From Rhodospirillaceae bacterium (GTDB lineage: Bacteria > Pseudomonadota > Alphaproteobacteria > Rhodospirillales > UBA2165), in contig JABIHH010000002.1 in assembly GCA_018649725.1 (NCBI GenBank), positions 1-53,329 of the forward strand: a DNA stretch of 53,329 nt. The letters are read 5' to 3'. The first letter of the stretch is position 1, and the number at the start of each line of letters is the position of its first letter. The notes beneath the pieces were generated by a model that saw nothing but the letters and a program-made list of their open reading frames with translations, had not been told where the DNA came from and made no database searches. Of this stretch, positions 1 through 7,941 are shown piece after piece. The position numbers and the translations under genes were made by a program.

Positions 1-231
1 CGCGAATATTGGGATGATCAATGGATTCAAACCCTCAAACATCCTCTCGCCGTCGCTGGCGTCGAGCCCTATGCCACCCGCCTAAAAGCAAAGCCGGATG
101 AGCTCGTCAGCATGTTTGAACCCAATGAAATCAGCATCATTGTCGCTGGTGGTGAGACCCAAGGTGCCTGGAAAATGATCGCCGGTGATTATCGTCTAGG
201 CGCCACGATATCAATTGATGATTGGCGCTGA
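1..231 (+). CDS. C-terminal end of an unrecognised protein (partial)
   Basis: The frame is open from the first base to a TGA at 229-231, giving 76 residues of a C-terminus whose start is outside the window. It ends in a hydrophobic strand followed by GGETQGAWKMIAGDYRLG and a final DDWR. I do not recognise the family. Codon use and composition look like the genes further right, so it is probably a genuine chromosomal gene bordering the decayed element that follows. About 215 bases without a gene separate it from the next fragment. Confidence 0.6.
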   Translation, partial: REYWDDQWIQTLKHPLAVAGVEPYATRLKAKPDELVSMFEPNEISIIVAGGETQGAWKMIAGDYRLGATISIDDWR

Positions 232-261
232 GCGTAAAGTAAACCGATTCACTTGACCAAC

Positions 262-386
262 TAGTGTCAGCTTTTGGCTCATAGCAGACTCTTTGACCCT
301 ATATAATTAGTGCCCGCTTTCGGAGGTGAAGTGGACTCTTTTTACAGGTGACTTTAATGTCGGCTGTTAGTCAAAAGCGGACATCA
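262..386. repeat. Three degenerate copies of a short GTCCGCTTTTG-type motif
   Basis: Within the 232-446 gap, three roughly 25-30 base segments resemble each other: near 263-289 (GTCAGCTTTTGG...AGCAGAC), near 312-338 (GCCCGCTTTCGG...GTGGAC) and, inverted, near 358-385 (reverse strand ATGTCCGCTTTTG...GCCGAC). Each begins with a GTCCGCTTTTG-like block and ends in a GC/GGAC-like block. They may be copies of a dispersed extragenic repeat. No protein-coding frame is convincing here. Confidence 0.35.
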
Positions 387-446
387 CATAAAGCTCGATT
401 TGTATTTTTATTGTAATAATGAGAGCTAACAATTACATATAGGGTT

Positions 447-860
447 ATGAAAGAACTAGAGTTCAATTTTTCTAAATCTGCTTTCACGCCCTCGATTTCT
501 GCGGACGAGTTTTTTTCCATTCAAAGTGTTGGGGCCGAATACAATCAGTTGGTTTTATTGATGGGCTATTGGAATGATCTACGTGGAGATTATTTTGCGC
601 CCAATTATGCTGATTTTGAAATTAGCAGCCTTGACTACGAAATAATTCCTAATAGCGCAGTAGTTGATGTGTTACCGAATGAAGATGACTTTATTTACCG
701 ATTTTTGGGAACCGGTTTTGTCGATATGTCAAAACTTGAGATGACCGGCAAGAATGTAAAAGGGCTATTACCAAAAGAATTATCAGTTGCTGCATATGAT
801 GCCTATAAGGCCGTTTTGGAATTACGCGCCCCTACCATATCTTTGGGTGCTACGGGCTAA
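447..860 (+). pseudogene. PAS_5-family (DUF) protein, 3' end replaced by IS sequence
   Basis: The reading frame encodes 137 residues. The middle has features of the alphaproteobacterial PAS_5 family: a YWNDLRGD motif followed by a proline/aspartate-rich linker, a strand ending in DVLP, then FIYRFLGTGF and MTGKNVKGLLP. Family members usually extend some tens of residues further. From about base 838 the sequence belongs to the reverse strand of an IS3 transposase (orfB), so the last 6-8 residues are coded by IS sequence and the PAS fold is cut short. What remains is probably non-functional or a truncated sensor. The upstream ribosome site is weak (TATAGGG). Confidence 0.6.
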
Positions 861-950
861 GCCAATCGTTTTGCAAGTTCGTCGCTCAGAGGTATCTAAC
901 TTTTGACGAACATAAATTACCGCCTGACGCAGATCGGCAATCGTCAGGCT
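838..950 (-). pseudogene. IS3-family transposase OrfB, N-terminal fragment
   Basis: On the minus strand, in the -1 frame relative to orfA and overlapping its end, the sequence reads LRQAVIYVRQKLDTSERR followed by TCKTIGLARSTQRY. This is the conserved N-terminus of IS3-family OrfB (SERR..C...G..RSTQRY). The catalytic DDE core, normally another 220 or so residues, is absent; the frame meets a TAA at 822-824 in non-IS sequence. The -1 overlap with orfA fits the programmed frameshift used by this family. Confidence 0.75.
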
Positions 951-1231
951 CTGGGTTTTAAATAATCGAGACTTTCTTTGAGGATCAATTTATCCAGCTC
1001 AAGCTCCGCCACGATACGCTTCAGTCGCTCATTCTCTTTCTCCAACGACTTAAACTCATGGAGCTTTGATTTACCCATTCCACCATAGCGCTTACGCCAT
1101 TTGTAATAGGTCGCATCACTGATGCCAGCTGTCCGGATCGCCATCTCAACCGCACTACCACCCGCTAAATCTAATTCTATCTGGCGCAATATTCCCAATA
1201 TATCTTCTTCTGAAAAGCGCTTCCTCGTCAT
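944..1231 (-). CDS. IS3-family transposase OrfA
   Basis: This 95-residue protein has the standard OrfA layout: a helix-turn-helix of the HTH_Tnp_1 type (KRFSEEDILGILRQIE ... AGISDATYYKWRKRYGG) in residues 4-52, then a leucine-rich coiled coil (LEKENERLKRIVAELELDKL) that mediates oligomerisation in the family. Length is normal. In an intact IS it would bind the terminal repeats and be fused to OrfB by frameshifting. With orfB destroyed it can at most act as a DNA-binding regulator. Confidence 0.85.
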   Translation of the reverse strand: MTRKRFSEEDILGILRQIELDLAGGSAVEMAIRTAGISDATYYKWRKRYGGMGKSKLHEFKSLEKENERLKRIVAELELDKLILKESLDYLKPRA

Positions 1232-1296
1232 TATTATCTCCCCAAATAACTAAAATATTCATACCACAAGTGGCTCAGTTATAGGGGGGCAGGACA

Positions 1297-1513
1297 AGTT
1301 GCCGTAGCCTTTGCCGTTCCACATCGTGGCCCAGACTTCTTTGCTTTCGGTTTGCCACAGCTCTATTTCTGAAATGGTATTCAATACCAAATCTACTTTA
1401 GAAATTCTGCTCTTTTTTTCCGGAGATTTTGTATTTTTCATAACATTGCGGGTAGCTTTCTTGGACGCCGCGTTGCGATCGTTAGATTCTGGCATTTTGC
1501 ATAACCTTTTCAT
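1297..1513 (-). pseudogene. Possible primase-like N-terminal fragment, cut by the IS
   Basis: A minus-strand frame starts at ATG 1513 or, more likely, ATG 1495 (MPESNDRN) and runs into the IS end at 1296. The first 35 residues are basic and low-complexity. Then comes KVDLVLNTISEIELWQTE and a VWATMWNG segment, which recalls the ELWHD..G.AYAT pattern of phage and plasmid primase/helicase proteins. The family call rests on about 30 residues and is tentative. The last dozen codons of the open frame come from the IS. Fits with the remains of an integrated element. Confidence 0.4.
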
Positions 1514-1764
1514 GAAAAAGCCGCCTGAATTAGATCTGGGGCTAGAAGCCCGAAGATCTTCATCGGCGGTTATAGTGAGTTGGGATTTGGAGTGTTTAGA
1601 AGACAGGCGCCGCCAAGCACTTCAGGCACACTGTGCCCAAATCGTGTCAGCTCAAATCTGTCTTATTCGGTTTTAAACGGTTTTATTAGGGTTAGCTTAG
1701 CGACAGAACCCAATTAACCTATTGATTTATAACATTTTTATTATCGTTTATAGCCAATGGCATT
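1514..1764. other. Non-coding stretch of the decayed element
   Basis: No convincing gene lies between the primase-like fragment and the tRNA-like fragment. There are short inverted repeats such as GCCGCCTGA.../...TCATCGGCGG (about 1522-1570). The rest becomes AT-rich towards 1720-1750. A long plus-strand open frame crossing 1311-1676 has no family features and is antisense to the primase-like fragment. Confidence 0.4.
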
Positions 1765-1805
<41 letters not shown>

Positions 1806-1838
1806 AACCCAGTAACTTATTGTCGTTATTGGGTTTTT
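1806..1838 (+). terminator. Rho-independent terminator
   Basis: AACCCAGTAA pairs with TTATTGGGTT (one G-T pair) around a ten-base loop and is followed by TTTTTCTTT. It lies just after the tRNA-like CCA end, so it probably was the terminator of the original tRNA or tmRNA gene, and it survives at the boundary of the decayed element. Confidence 0.6.
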
Positions 1839-1878
1839 CTTTGCTCGAAGTTAAGAAAAGCTAACAAGTTCAGTTGGT

Positions 1879-2580
1879 TTAAGACGCCTGATCCAGCATT
1901 TCAAATTTAGGATTGTGAGCGGCGTAAATATTTAGCCCCAGCCAGCGGGCAAAGTTTTGGGTGTAAATTTGATCGCCAACGACGATGACATCTTCCCTAT
2001 CGATGGCGGTCTGTAAATTTTGGCTGCCCATCCAAATTTCAGTAAAAGCCATCAAGGTCGACGTTACATAGACATCAATTTCACCCTCGGGCACGCCGTC
2101 ACAGACCTCCGATTTACCGTTATGAGTTTTAATGAACCAATGGGGATTTTGATCCAAATCGGTAAATTTGAAACGAATAACCGTATCGCCGGAGGGCAGT
2201 TCTGATCCGTCGATGGTAAAGCTGATATCGCGCACCAGACGTTCTGCGTTAAGTTCATTGTCGGAAAGTGAATCAAAGACAAAGCCGACCCCCCATTTCC
2301 CCATTTCCTGGATGATCGGTAACATTGCTTTTCCGCCCGGCGTCAAAATATATTCAAAACCTTTTTGTTGATTGATTTTACGGCGATAAAGAATGTCATT
2401 TTCCTCAAGCGATTTTAAACGCTTGTTCAGCAATGTCGGAGATAGGCTTGGCATAAATTTTCTAAAATCATTAAATCTTGTCACGCCAAAATGCATTTCG
2501 CGAATGATCTGAATTGTCCAACGTTCGCCGAGAATTGAAGCGGTTTTTGATATCGGACAAAATTCTTCATAATCGTACAT
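1879..2580 (-). CDS. HxlR-family transcriptional regulator with SCP2-like C-terminus
   Basis: The first 100 residues are a winged helix of the HxlR type: MYDYEEFCPISKTASILG with the conserved N-terminal cysteine (C8), then GERWTIQIIREM, and SPTLLNKRLKSLEENDIL as recognition helix and wing. Residues 110-230 form an extra domain that resembles the SCP2-like ligand pocket found in longer HxlR proteins; at 233 residues it is about twice the minimal HxlR size. It is divergent from the DsrE gene 184 bases away, whose promoter it may control. CTAAC/GTTAG inverted repeats in that gap (about 2643-2670) are candidate sites. Confidence 0.85.
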   Translation of the reverse strand: MYDYEEFCPISKTASILGERWTIQIIREMHFGVTRFNDFRKFMPSLSPTLLNKRLKSLEENDILYRRKINQQKGFEYILTPGGKAMLPIIQEMGKWGVGFVFDSLSDNELNAERLVRDISFTIDGSELPSGDTVIRFKFTDLDQNPHWFIKTHNGKSEVCDGVPEGEIDVYVTSTLMAFTEIWMGSQNLQTAIDREDVIVVGDQIYTQNFARWLGLNIYAAHNPKFEMLDQAS

Positions 2581-2764
2581 TTGTTGAGTTCCTTAAAAAT
2601 AATATCTTAAATCAACGCCTTGTTCTGTAATTCACCACAACCGGCTAACTACGGAATACATACCTCGTTAGTACAGTTTCTACACTTCAGGATAAGAAAG
2701 CTAACATCTAGGGTCAACTCCACGCGCACAATAATGGAGCGCTTCATAACAAGGAGTTGAAGAA

Positions 2765-3133
2765 ATGTCTGATGTTAAAAAAATTGTAATTGTATTAACT
2801 CGCGGTTTAGATGATGAGCGTTCGTCTGTGGCGTGGAGTATCGCCAATGGCGCGCTTGCCAGTGATTTAGAAGTCACGATGTTTTTGGTAAGTGCCGGTG
2901 CCGATTGGGTTCGCAAAGGGGCGGCTGACAACGCTCATTTGAACCCCCATGATCCGCCGATGAAGGAAATGATCCAGAATGTCGTCGATGCCGGCAGCAA
3001 GATCATGGTGTGTCCGCCCTGTGGTATGGTGCGCGGCTATACGGAAGAGGACCTCATTGATGGCGTTGTTTTTGCAGGCTCCGTTGCGATGCTGGCCGTT
3101 GTCAAAGAAGGGGCAGCAACGTTGAGTTTTTAA
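2765..3133 (+). CDS. DsrE/DsrF-like (TusD-fold) small protein
   Basis: A 122-residue protein with the DsrE fold: an N-terminal strand KKIVIVLTRGLDDERSSVAW, then a helix and the strand EVTMFLVSAGADWVRKG. A C-terminal CPPCG segment (residues about 80-84) supplies cysteines where sulfur-relay members have them. The family handles sulfane sulfur or acts as small peroxiredoxin-like protein; the exact role is open. Ribosome site AAGGAG is 9 bases upstream of the ATG. A terminator follows, so it is monocistronic, probably regulated by the divergent HxlR protein. Confidence 0.8.
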   Translation: MSDVKKIVIVLTRGLDDERSSVAWSIANGALASDLEVTMFLVSAGADWVRKGAADNAHLNPHDPPMKEMIQNVVDAGSKIMVCPPCGMVRGYTEEDLIDGVVFAGSVAMLAVVKEGAATLSF

Positions 3134-3145
3134 TCTCAATCGAAT

Positions 3146-3172
3146 GCGGGTCGGGCTTTAAGCTCGGCCCGC
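3146..3172 (+). terminator. Hairpin terminator after the DsrE-like gene
   Basis: GCGGGTCGGGC pairs with GCTCGGCCCGC around TTTAA (one mismatch, one G-T). The following run CATTCTTCTTCC is T-rich but not a pure T tract. Its position 13 bases after the stop codon supports the call. Confidence 0.6.
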
Positions 3173-3279
3173 CATTCTTCTTCCATATTTAACTATGCCA
3201 AAATTAGCTCGCCTCAAAAAACCTATCGCTCGATCGAGAGCCATAAGTGCCAATTGAATTCACAAAATCAATACTCTAT

Positions 3280-3299
3280 GGTATGGTGTGTGCAACCAT
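3280..3299. promoter_or_regulatory. Candidate TetR operator upstream of the tetR-type gene
   Basis: GGTATGGT (3280-3287) and the inverted partner AACCAT (3294-3299) repeat, imperfectly, the half-sites of the perfect palindrome at 3927-3946. It lies 33 bases before the regulator start, where autorepression would be expected. Confidence 0.45.
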
Positions 3300-3331
3300 G
3301 ATGGATTGAGACACGTATTAACGGCACTCAT

Positions 3332-3907
3332 ATGGATAAACCGACAAACAGCCTGACCCGAGAAGCTTGGATTGATTTTGCTCTCCAAAAGCTTACCGAT
3401 GAAGGTATAGACAAAGTCAGTGTCGCGGCTCTGGCGCGCGATCTGAATGTCACTAAGGGCAGTTTTTATTGGCATTTCAAAGATCGCGAAGATCTCCTCC
3501 AAGCCATCTTGGATCGTTGGGAGAGGACGGGATCTGACGTCGTCTTCAGAGAAGTCGACCGCGTCGGCGGGGATGGAGAAAGACGCCTAAAACATATGTC
3601 CGACATCATTTTTAGACGGTACGGCGACCAATTAAATCTCGAGTTGGCGCTGCGGGATTGGGGTCGTAAAGACCCGAAAATTCTGGAAACTATTGCCCGG
3701 GAAGATGAGCGGCGGATGGATTATATGCGAGGGTTATTCGCTGACATCTATGATGATCCCAAAATTGCCGAAGCTAAGGCCTGGTTGTTGTTTTCTCTTT
3801 ACGTTGGGGAAATCATTATCGCCGCGCCTATTAAGGAACAAAATCGGGAAGAGTTGTTGTGGACTTGCCTCAATACCTTGTTTGAAGGTCGGGCTGGCAA
3901 TTCTTGA
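3332..3907 (+). CDS. TetR-family transcriptional regulator
   Basis: The 191-residue protein has the TetR N-terminal helix-turn-helix: TREAWIDFALQKLTDEGIDK, then VAALARDLNVTKGSFYWHFK ending in the diagnostic YWHFKDREDLL. The C-terminal 120 residues are helical and ligand-binding by family rule; the ligand cannot be told. It is followed at 66 bases by the iron-sulfur protein operon in the same direction, with a perfect 7-base inverted repeat between them. It probably represses that operon and itself. Confidence 0.85.
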   Translation: MDKPTNSLTREAWIDFALQKLTDEGIDKVSVAALARDLNVTKGSFYWHFKDREDLLQAILDRWERTGSDVVFREVDRVGGDGERRLKHMSDIIFRRYGDQLNLELALRDWGRKDPKILETIAREDERRMDYMRGLFADIYDDPKIAEAKAWLLFSLYVGEIIIAAPIKEQNREELLWTCLNTLFEGRAGNS

Positions 3908-3926
3908 CTCATTTTATTGACTTACT

Positions 3927-3946
3927 ACCATACTGATAGGTATGGT
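3927..3946. promoter_or_regulatory. Perfect inverted repeat ACCATAC-N6-GTATGGT (TetR operator candidate)
   Basis: Seven-base arms with a six-base spacer, 28 bases before the start of the first QueG-like gene. The half-site recurs in front of the adjacent TetR gene. Size and placement suit a TetR-type dimer site. A direct test would be binding of the adjacent regulator. Confidence 0.6.
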
Positions 3947-3973
3947 GATTGAAAATGAAATCAGAGAGGAATA

Positions 3974-4981
3974 ATGGTCGCGCCCCTTACATCAGACAGT
4001 GTCATACAAATCGCCAAGGACTGTGGTGCTGATCTGGCCGGCATAGCGGGCGCGGCGACGTTAAACGCTTTTCCGCCCGATCCCCGCTGGCCGCAAACGC
4101 CTGAACGCATGTCACCCGATGCTAAAAGCGTCATCGTTTTGGTGCTGCGCGTGCCGGTCGCGAGTTTTCGCACCCGCGAGCCGGAACCCTATCAAATGAT
4201 GAACATGATGATTAACCGCCGGCTCGACAAAATTGCCCGGCGTGTTTCGGAGCAGTTGGAAAAACGCGGGTATTTTGGCCTTGTCATGAACAACAATTCA
4301 ACCGATTGGGAATTGAAATCCGGTACCTATGGTCACCTTAGTTTGCGCCATCTCGCGGTCGAAGCGGGACTGGGCACATTGGGGCTCGGCGTCAACTTCA
4401 TGTGTGTTGAATATGGCCCCCGGGTGAACCTCGCGGTTGTTGTCACCGATGCCGAGCTGGAGCCGGGAGAGCCGATGATCGAGCAGTTGTGTGTTGGCGA
4501 AGGATGCTCTCGTTGTCTTTATGCCTGCCCAACCGATTCCGTATTGCACTTTCATATTGATAAGCGGCAATGCTCCATCGAAGCGCAAACCACGGGATTT
4601 TACGGTGCGGCTGATCTCTTTCATAAATTTGTTGAAGCGGATGAGGGAACCCGAGAGAAAATTTTGAACTCGAAAGACCATCTGCATTACTGGCAAGGTC
4701 TGACCCGCGTTTGGGGCTGTTTTGGCACTTGTCCACGGTGCACGGCTGTTTGCCCGGTTGGCGATGACTATCACGAATTCCTGGCCGAGCCGCAAAAAGA
4801 AATCCCTGAGACCACACCAGAGCGCATTGCCAAAGGCCAAGCCTATAAAGCGGCCCGGAAACAAGGTGATGAGGTGCCGGGTTTAAGCGATTGGAATGTT
4901 CGCTGGGTTGGCCCCGGCGGCTATACCGGCAAGGCCGCCAAGGCGCAGCGCAAAAAATACAAAGCGGAACAATCAACATGA
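3974..4981 (+). CDS. QueG/reductive-dehalogenase-like iron-sulfur protein, copy 1
   Basis: A 335-residue protein. The N-terminal half resembles the cobalamin-binding domain of epoxyqueuosine reductase and reductive dehalogenases (GADLAGIAGAATLNAFPPDP; SLRHLAVEAGLGTLGLG; YGPRVNLAVVVTDAEL). Two [4Fe-4S] motifs follow: CVGEGCSRCLYACP from residue 173 and CFGTCPRCTAVCP from residue 249. The family uses a B12 cofactor and two clusters for reductive chemistry. It is not QueG itself: the neighbours do not point to queuosine, and a second copy overlaps it. No Tat signal or membrane anchor, so it is cytoplasmic. Start ATG has the ribosome site AGAGAGGA. Substrate unknown. Confidence 0.75.
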   Translation: MVAPLTSDSVIQIAKDCGADLAGIAGAATLNAFPPDPRWPQTPERMSPDAKSVIVLVLRVPVASFRTREPEPYQMMNMMINRRLDKIARRVSEQLEKRGYFGLVMNNNSTDWELKSGTYGHLSLRHLAVEAGLGTLGLGVNFMCVEYGPRVNLAVVVTDAELEPGEPMIEQLCVGEGCSRCLYACPTDSVLHFHIDKRQCSIEAQTTGFYGAADLFHKFVEADEGTREKILNSKDHLHYWQGLTRVWGCFGTCPRCTAVCPVGDDYHEFLAEPQKEIPETTPERIAKGQAYKAARKQGDEVPGLSDWNVRWVGPGGYTGKAAKAQRKKYKAEQST

Positions 4982-5964
4982 ACGAGCTGATCCCGACGAC
5001 ACTGACATCTGAAGTCCTCAAGGAGAAAGCCAGATCGCTTGGCGCTGATTTGGTCGGCATAGCCGATGGCGCGCTGATGGATCAGTTTCCGCCCGATCCT
5101 GATAACCCGCGCACGCCGTCACATATCACAGAGATCGATGGCGCCCGGGTCATTGTGCTGGCCAAACGCATCAGCTTTGCGACTTCACGTCTGCCTAAAT
5201 GGAATGATCAACATAAATTCTATGGCGATGAGCTGCTGATTTCAGCGCTGGAAGAACTGGCACTCGATCTCGTCTTTTGGATGGAAGACAATGGCGCGCC
5301 GGCATTGTTGGTGCCCTATCACCATGTCGACCCGCTTAAATTCACCAAAGGACAGGATGCACAGGCGACGCACCCGTTATCTGCGGAACATGCGGCAGTC
5401 GAGGCGGGGCTTGGCACGCTTGGCTTGAATCACCAACTGATCACGCCGGAATATGGCCCACGGGTTATTCTCGGCATCGTCATGACCTCGGCTGATATTG
5501 AACCCGATAAGAAAATGGCTGACGCGTTATGTCTCGGGCCGGAATGTGGCCGCTGCCTTTCGGCTTGCCCGGCTGATGCAGTGCAGCATTGGGACCGAGA
5601 TTGGGTGGCCTGTGATAAATATCGCTCCCCTTTTGGCTTTGAATTTATGTCGGACTATCTTACCAGTGTCCTAAAAGAGCCGGATCAAGCCGCTCAGATT
5701 GGCATGTTGCGCGGCATGGAATCCTCCGAGATTTTTCAAGCCATGCTCAGAGGAAGCGGTATCATTACCGGCTGCCGGCGCTGCGCTGACGTTTGTCCGG
5801 TCGGCGGCGATTACGAAGATCTCTTGAAAAAATGGGTTGATGAAATCCCAGAGGTGACGCCGGAAAAACTTAACCGCCTTAAAGAGATGGTTGCGGCGGC
5901 AACGCTGCCAGAAGCTTATGAACAACAAAGCCGTTGGATTGGTAATCTAGATGCGAAAATATAG
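4978..5964 (+). CDS. QueG/reductive-dehalogenase-like iron-sulfur protein, copy 2
   Basis: A 328-residue paralogue of the preceding gene, joined by an ATGA overlap (start 4978, previous stop 4979-4981), so the two are translationally coupled. A longer in-frame start at 4891 lies inside the upstream gene and is unlikely. It shares GADLVGIADGALMDQFPPDP, AEHAAVEAGLGTLGLNHQ and EYGPRVILGIVMT. Cluster motifs are CLGPECGRCLSACP and CRRCADVCPVGGDY; the second one shows three or four cysteines with altered spacing compared with copy 1. The pair may form a heterodimer. Probably the same reductive B12-type chemistry, substrate unknown. Confidence 0.75.
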   Translation: MNELIPTTLTSEVLKEKARSLGADLVGIADGALMDQFPPDPDNPRTPSHITEIDGARVIVLAKRISFATSRLPKWNDQHKFYGDELLISALEELALDLVFWMEDNGAPALLVPYHHVDPLKFTKGQDAQATHPLSAEHAAVEAGLGTLGLNHQLITPEYGPRVILGIVMTSADIEPDKKMADALCLGPECGRCLSACPADAVQHWDRDWVACDKYRSPFGFEFMSDYLTSVLKEPDQAAQIGMLRGMESSEIFQAMLRGSGIITGCRRCADVCPVGGDYEDLLKKWVDEIPEVTPEKLNRLKEMVAAATLPEAYEQQSRWIGNLDAKI

Positions 5965-5978
5965 AAGGGAAGAACAAT

Positions 5979-7538
5979 ATGGCTGATAATATTCCAAAGA
6001 GAGCTCCAGAGCTACAACGCCCTGAATTTGACTCGATGGTTCACATGCTTGCTCATGCGGCAAAAGAACATCCCGACCATACAGCTGTTATTAGCGGCGA
6101 AAATGAAATTACTTTTGCTGACTACTATGCCTGCGTCGCCGGATTGGCAGAAAATTTAATTGCGATGGGTGCCAAGGGTGAGCGGGTCATTGTCTTGAAA
6201 GCCAATTCAATTGAGACCGCTGTTGCCGCAAATGCTGTTTGGGCTGCCGGGGCTCAAGTTGTCATGTTCAATCCACTTTACACCGAGAACGAACTTCGTC
6301 CTCTGGTCGAAGATGTTTCACCAAAGGTCATCCTCTGCGATTCCGTGCATGTGGAAGTTCTAGCGCCTTTGGCAGAGGCGAATGGTGTCACGCATTTCTA
6401 TACCTTCGAGGACGAACGCGTTGCCATCGATCAATGGCGCGGCAAACGGGAGTTAAGACTTCCAGAACCATTTCCAAAAAGTACCGACCTTGCATTATTG
6501 GCCTATACCGGTGGCACAACTGGCTTACCAAAAGGAGCCATCCACACACATGCAATGATGCTGGCAATGGCAAAATCGATGGATGGATTATACAGCACAT
6601 CCATTGCCGGTGACATTTGGCTCAACGTCGCGCCGGTATCTCATATTTGGGGGTGGTGCGTTTCCTTGGTTGCGCCGATGTATGGCTGCAACACCATCGT
6701 TTTAGTGCCCAAGTTTATACCTGATGTGGTTATCTCTGAGATTGCGCGGACCAAAGCGACTGTTTTTGCTGGTGGGCCTTCGGTTATCTACAATGCATTG
6801 TTGGCTGTTCCGACATTAAGGGAAACTGATCTCAGCCAACTGCGCCTTTGCCTGGGCGGCGGATCAGCCTTTGCCGACGCAACGATTGCAGCTTGGCAAG
6901 ATGCCACGGACAACACGGTGCATGAATTGTGGGGAATGTCAGAGGCTGCACCCCTTAGCGGTAATCCCAGTGACCGACCCAACAAAATCGGGTCTGTCGG
7001 ACTACCTTGTGTAGCGACTGATGTCGAGGCAGTCGATCCCGAAACGGGTGTCGATGTCATGCCAGTAGATGAAGCCGGAGAACTTCGTGTTCGCGGCCCT
7101 CAAATGATCACCAGCTATTGGAACAGGCCAGACGAAACGGCAAGCGCCATCCGGGATGGTTGGCTCTATACCGGTGATATAGGCTCGATTGATGAACTGG
7201 GCCGAATAACTATTGTTGATCGCAAGAAGGATATGGTCAATGTCGGCGGCTACAACGTCTTTCCCCGCGAGATTGATGAAGTGCTTTTCGCCCACCCAGA
7301 AATTCAAGAAGCCGCCGCGATCGGTGTGCCGGATTCCCATCGCGGCGAGGCGGTCCAGGCTTACGTTGTGAAAACGGAAGGAGCGACAGTTTCAGCGGAA
7401 GAGATTATCGACTATTGCAAAGAAAGTCTAGCCAAGTTCAAAGTGCCGACCGAGGTGCATATTGTCGACTCGCTCCCCAAAACGCCGGCGGCGAAAATCG
7501 ACAAAATGGCCTTGCGAAAATCATTTGAAGGAAATTGA
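5979..7538 (+). CDS. AMP-binding acyl-CoA ligase (ANL superfamily)
   Basis: A 519-residue ligase that activates a carboxylic acid to its CoA thioester through an acyl-AMP. It has the P-loop LLAYTGGTTGLPKGAIHTH (about residue 170-188), the HELWGMSEAAPL motif, LYTGDIG with the ribose-binding Asp, and KDMVNVGGYNVFPREIDEVL; the C-terminal lysine is in KTPAAKIDK. Length is typical of fatty or aromatic acyl-CoA ligases. It begins 14 bases after the QueG-like pair with its own AGAAGGGAAG ribosome site and is in their operon, so the reductive step may act on its CoA ester product. Substrate not determinable. Confidence 0.85.
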   Translation: MADNIPKRAPELQRPEFDSMVHMLAHAAKEHPDHTAVISGENEITFADYYACVAGLAENLIAMGAKGERVIVLKANSIETAVAANAVWAAGAQVVMFNPLYTENELRPLVEDVSPKVILCDSVHVEVLAPLAEANGVTHFYTFEDERVAIDQWRGKRELRLPEPFPKSTDLALLAYTGGTTGLPKGAIHTHAMMLAMAKSMDGLYSTSIAGDIWLNVAPVSHIWGWCVSLVAPMYGCNTIVLVPKFIPDVVISEIARTKATVFAGGPSVIYNALLAVPTLRETDLSQLRLCLGGGSAFADATIAAWQDATDNTVHELWGMSEAAPLSGNPSDRPNKIGSVGLPCVATDVEAVDPETGVDVMPVDEAGELRVRGPQMITSYWNRPDETASAIRDGWLYTGDIGSIDELGRITIVDRKKDMVNVGGYNVFPREIDEVLFAHPEIQEAAAIGVPDSHRGEAVQAYVVKTEGATVSAEEIIDYCKESLAKFKVPTEVHIVDSLPKTPAAKIDKMALRKSFEGN

Positions 7539-7626
7539 TTAAGAAAGCAATTTTGAAAATCAATGCCCGCTTTAGGCGGTCTCTATTGACCGACGCCGTA
7601 CTTTATCCCAGGCGTTAGTTCGGGCG

Positions 7627-7890
7627 TTAGAGCTTCTCCCTGAAATCGCGCCACGCAGCGGTGCCGGCATCGTGACCGTCGCCGAAATAACTGTCTAAAA
7701 AGTCGAGAATCTCATCCACTTCGTTTTCATCCGCCAAAGTAAAAAAGGTCGAGACCTCGCCGCTGTGAGCGAAGGATTCTTTTATTTCGCTTAAAGCCCA
7801 TTCCAAACCCAGCATCTCTTCCTCATCGTCATCAAGCTTTTCCAGATTGGTGACTTGATTTTTCTCGAGGGTTATTTCGTATCGCGCCAA
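7627..7890 (-). CDS. Small acidic protein, unknown function
   Basis: An 87-residue, strongly acidic protein (runs such as LDDDEEEMLGLEWAL and DENEVDEILDFLDSYFGD) without cysteines, signal peptide or membrane segment. I do not recognise the family. The gene lies 51 bases downstream of the flavoprotein gene in the same direction, so the two are probably co-transcribed. Size and charge would suit a small accessory subunit of that flavoprotein; this is inference. The start is the first ATG after CGACGGAGAAG. Confidence 0.6.
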   Translation of the reverse strand: MARYEITLEKNQVTNLEKLDDDEEEMLGLEWALSEIKESFAHSGEVSTFFTLADENEVDEILDFLDSYFGDGHDAGTAAWRDFREKL

Positions 7891-7941
7891 AACACTTCTC
7901 CGTCGTTATAAAATGGCCAGAAAGTCTATTTGCTCGCCGGG

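Larger units (their letters stand above)
838..1296 (-). mobile_element. IS3-family insertion sequence remnant
   Basis: The remnant contains one full IS3-type orfA (944-1231), the first roughly 37 codons of orfB, and a probable terminal end at 1296. Read on the minus strand the end starts TGTCCTGCCCCCCTATAAC, the G/C-rich start typical of IS3-family terminal repeats. The other end is missing: orfB stops within the sequence shared with the PAS gene at about 838. So the element is a deletion derivative, not able to move by itself. Its two edges lie in two different broken genes, which points to a deletion after insertion rather than a simple insertion. Confidence 0.75.

Noticed and set aside
1311..1676. 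121-residue plus-strand frame
   Set aside because: Antisense to the primase-like fragment, no family features.
4298..5060. Long minus-strand frames opposite the QueG-like genes
   Set aside because: Shadows of a well-supported gene pair; low-complexity, no motifs.
7555..7600. Terminator after the acyl-CoA ligase (CCGC-TTTAG-GCGG)
   Set aside because: Four-base stem and no T run.
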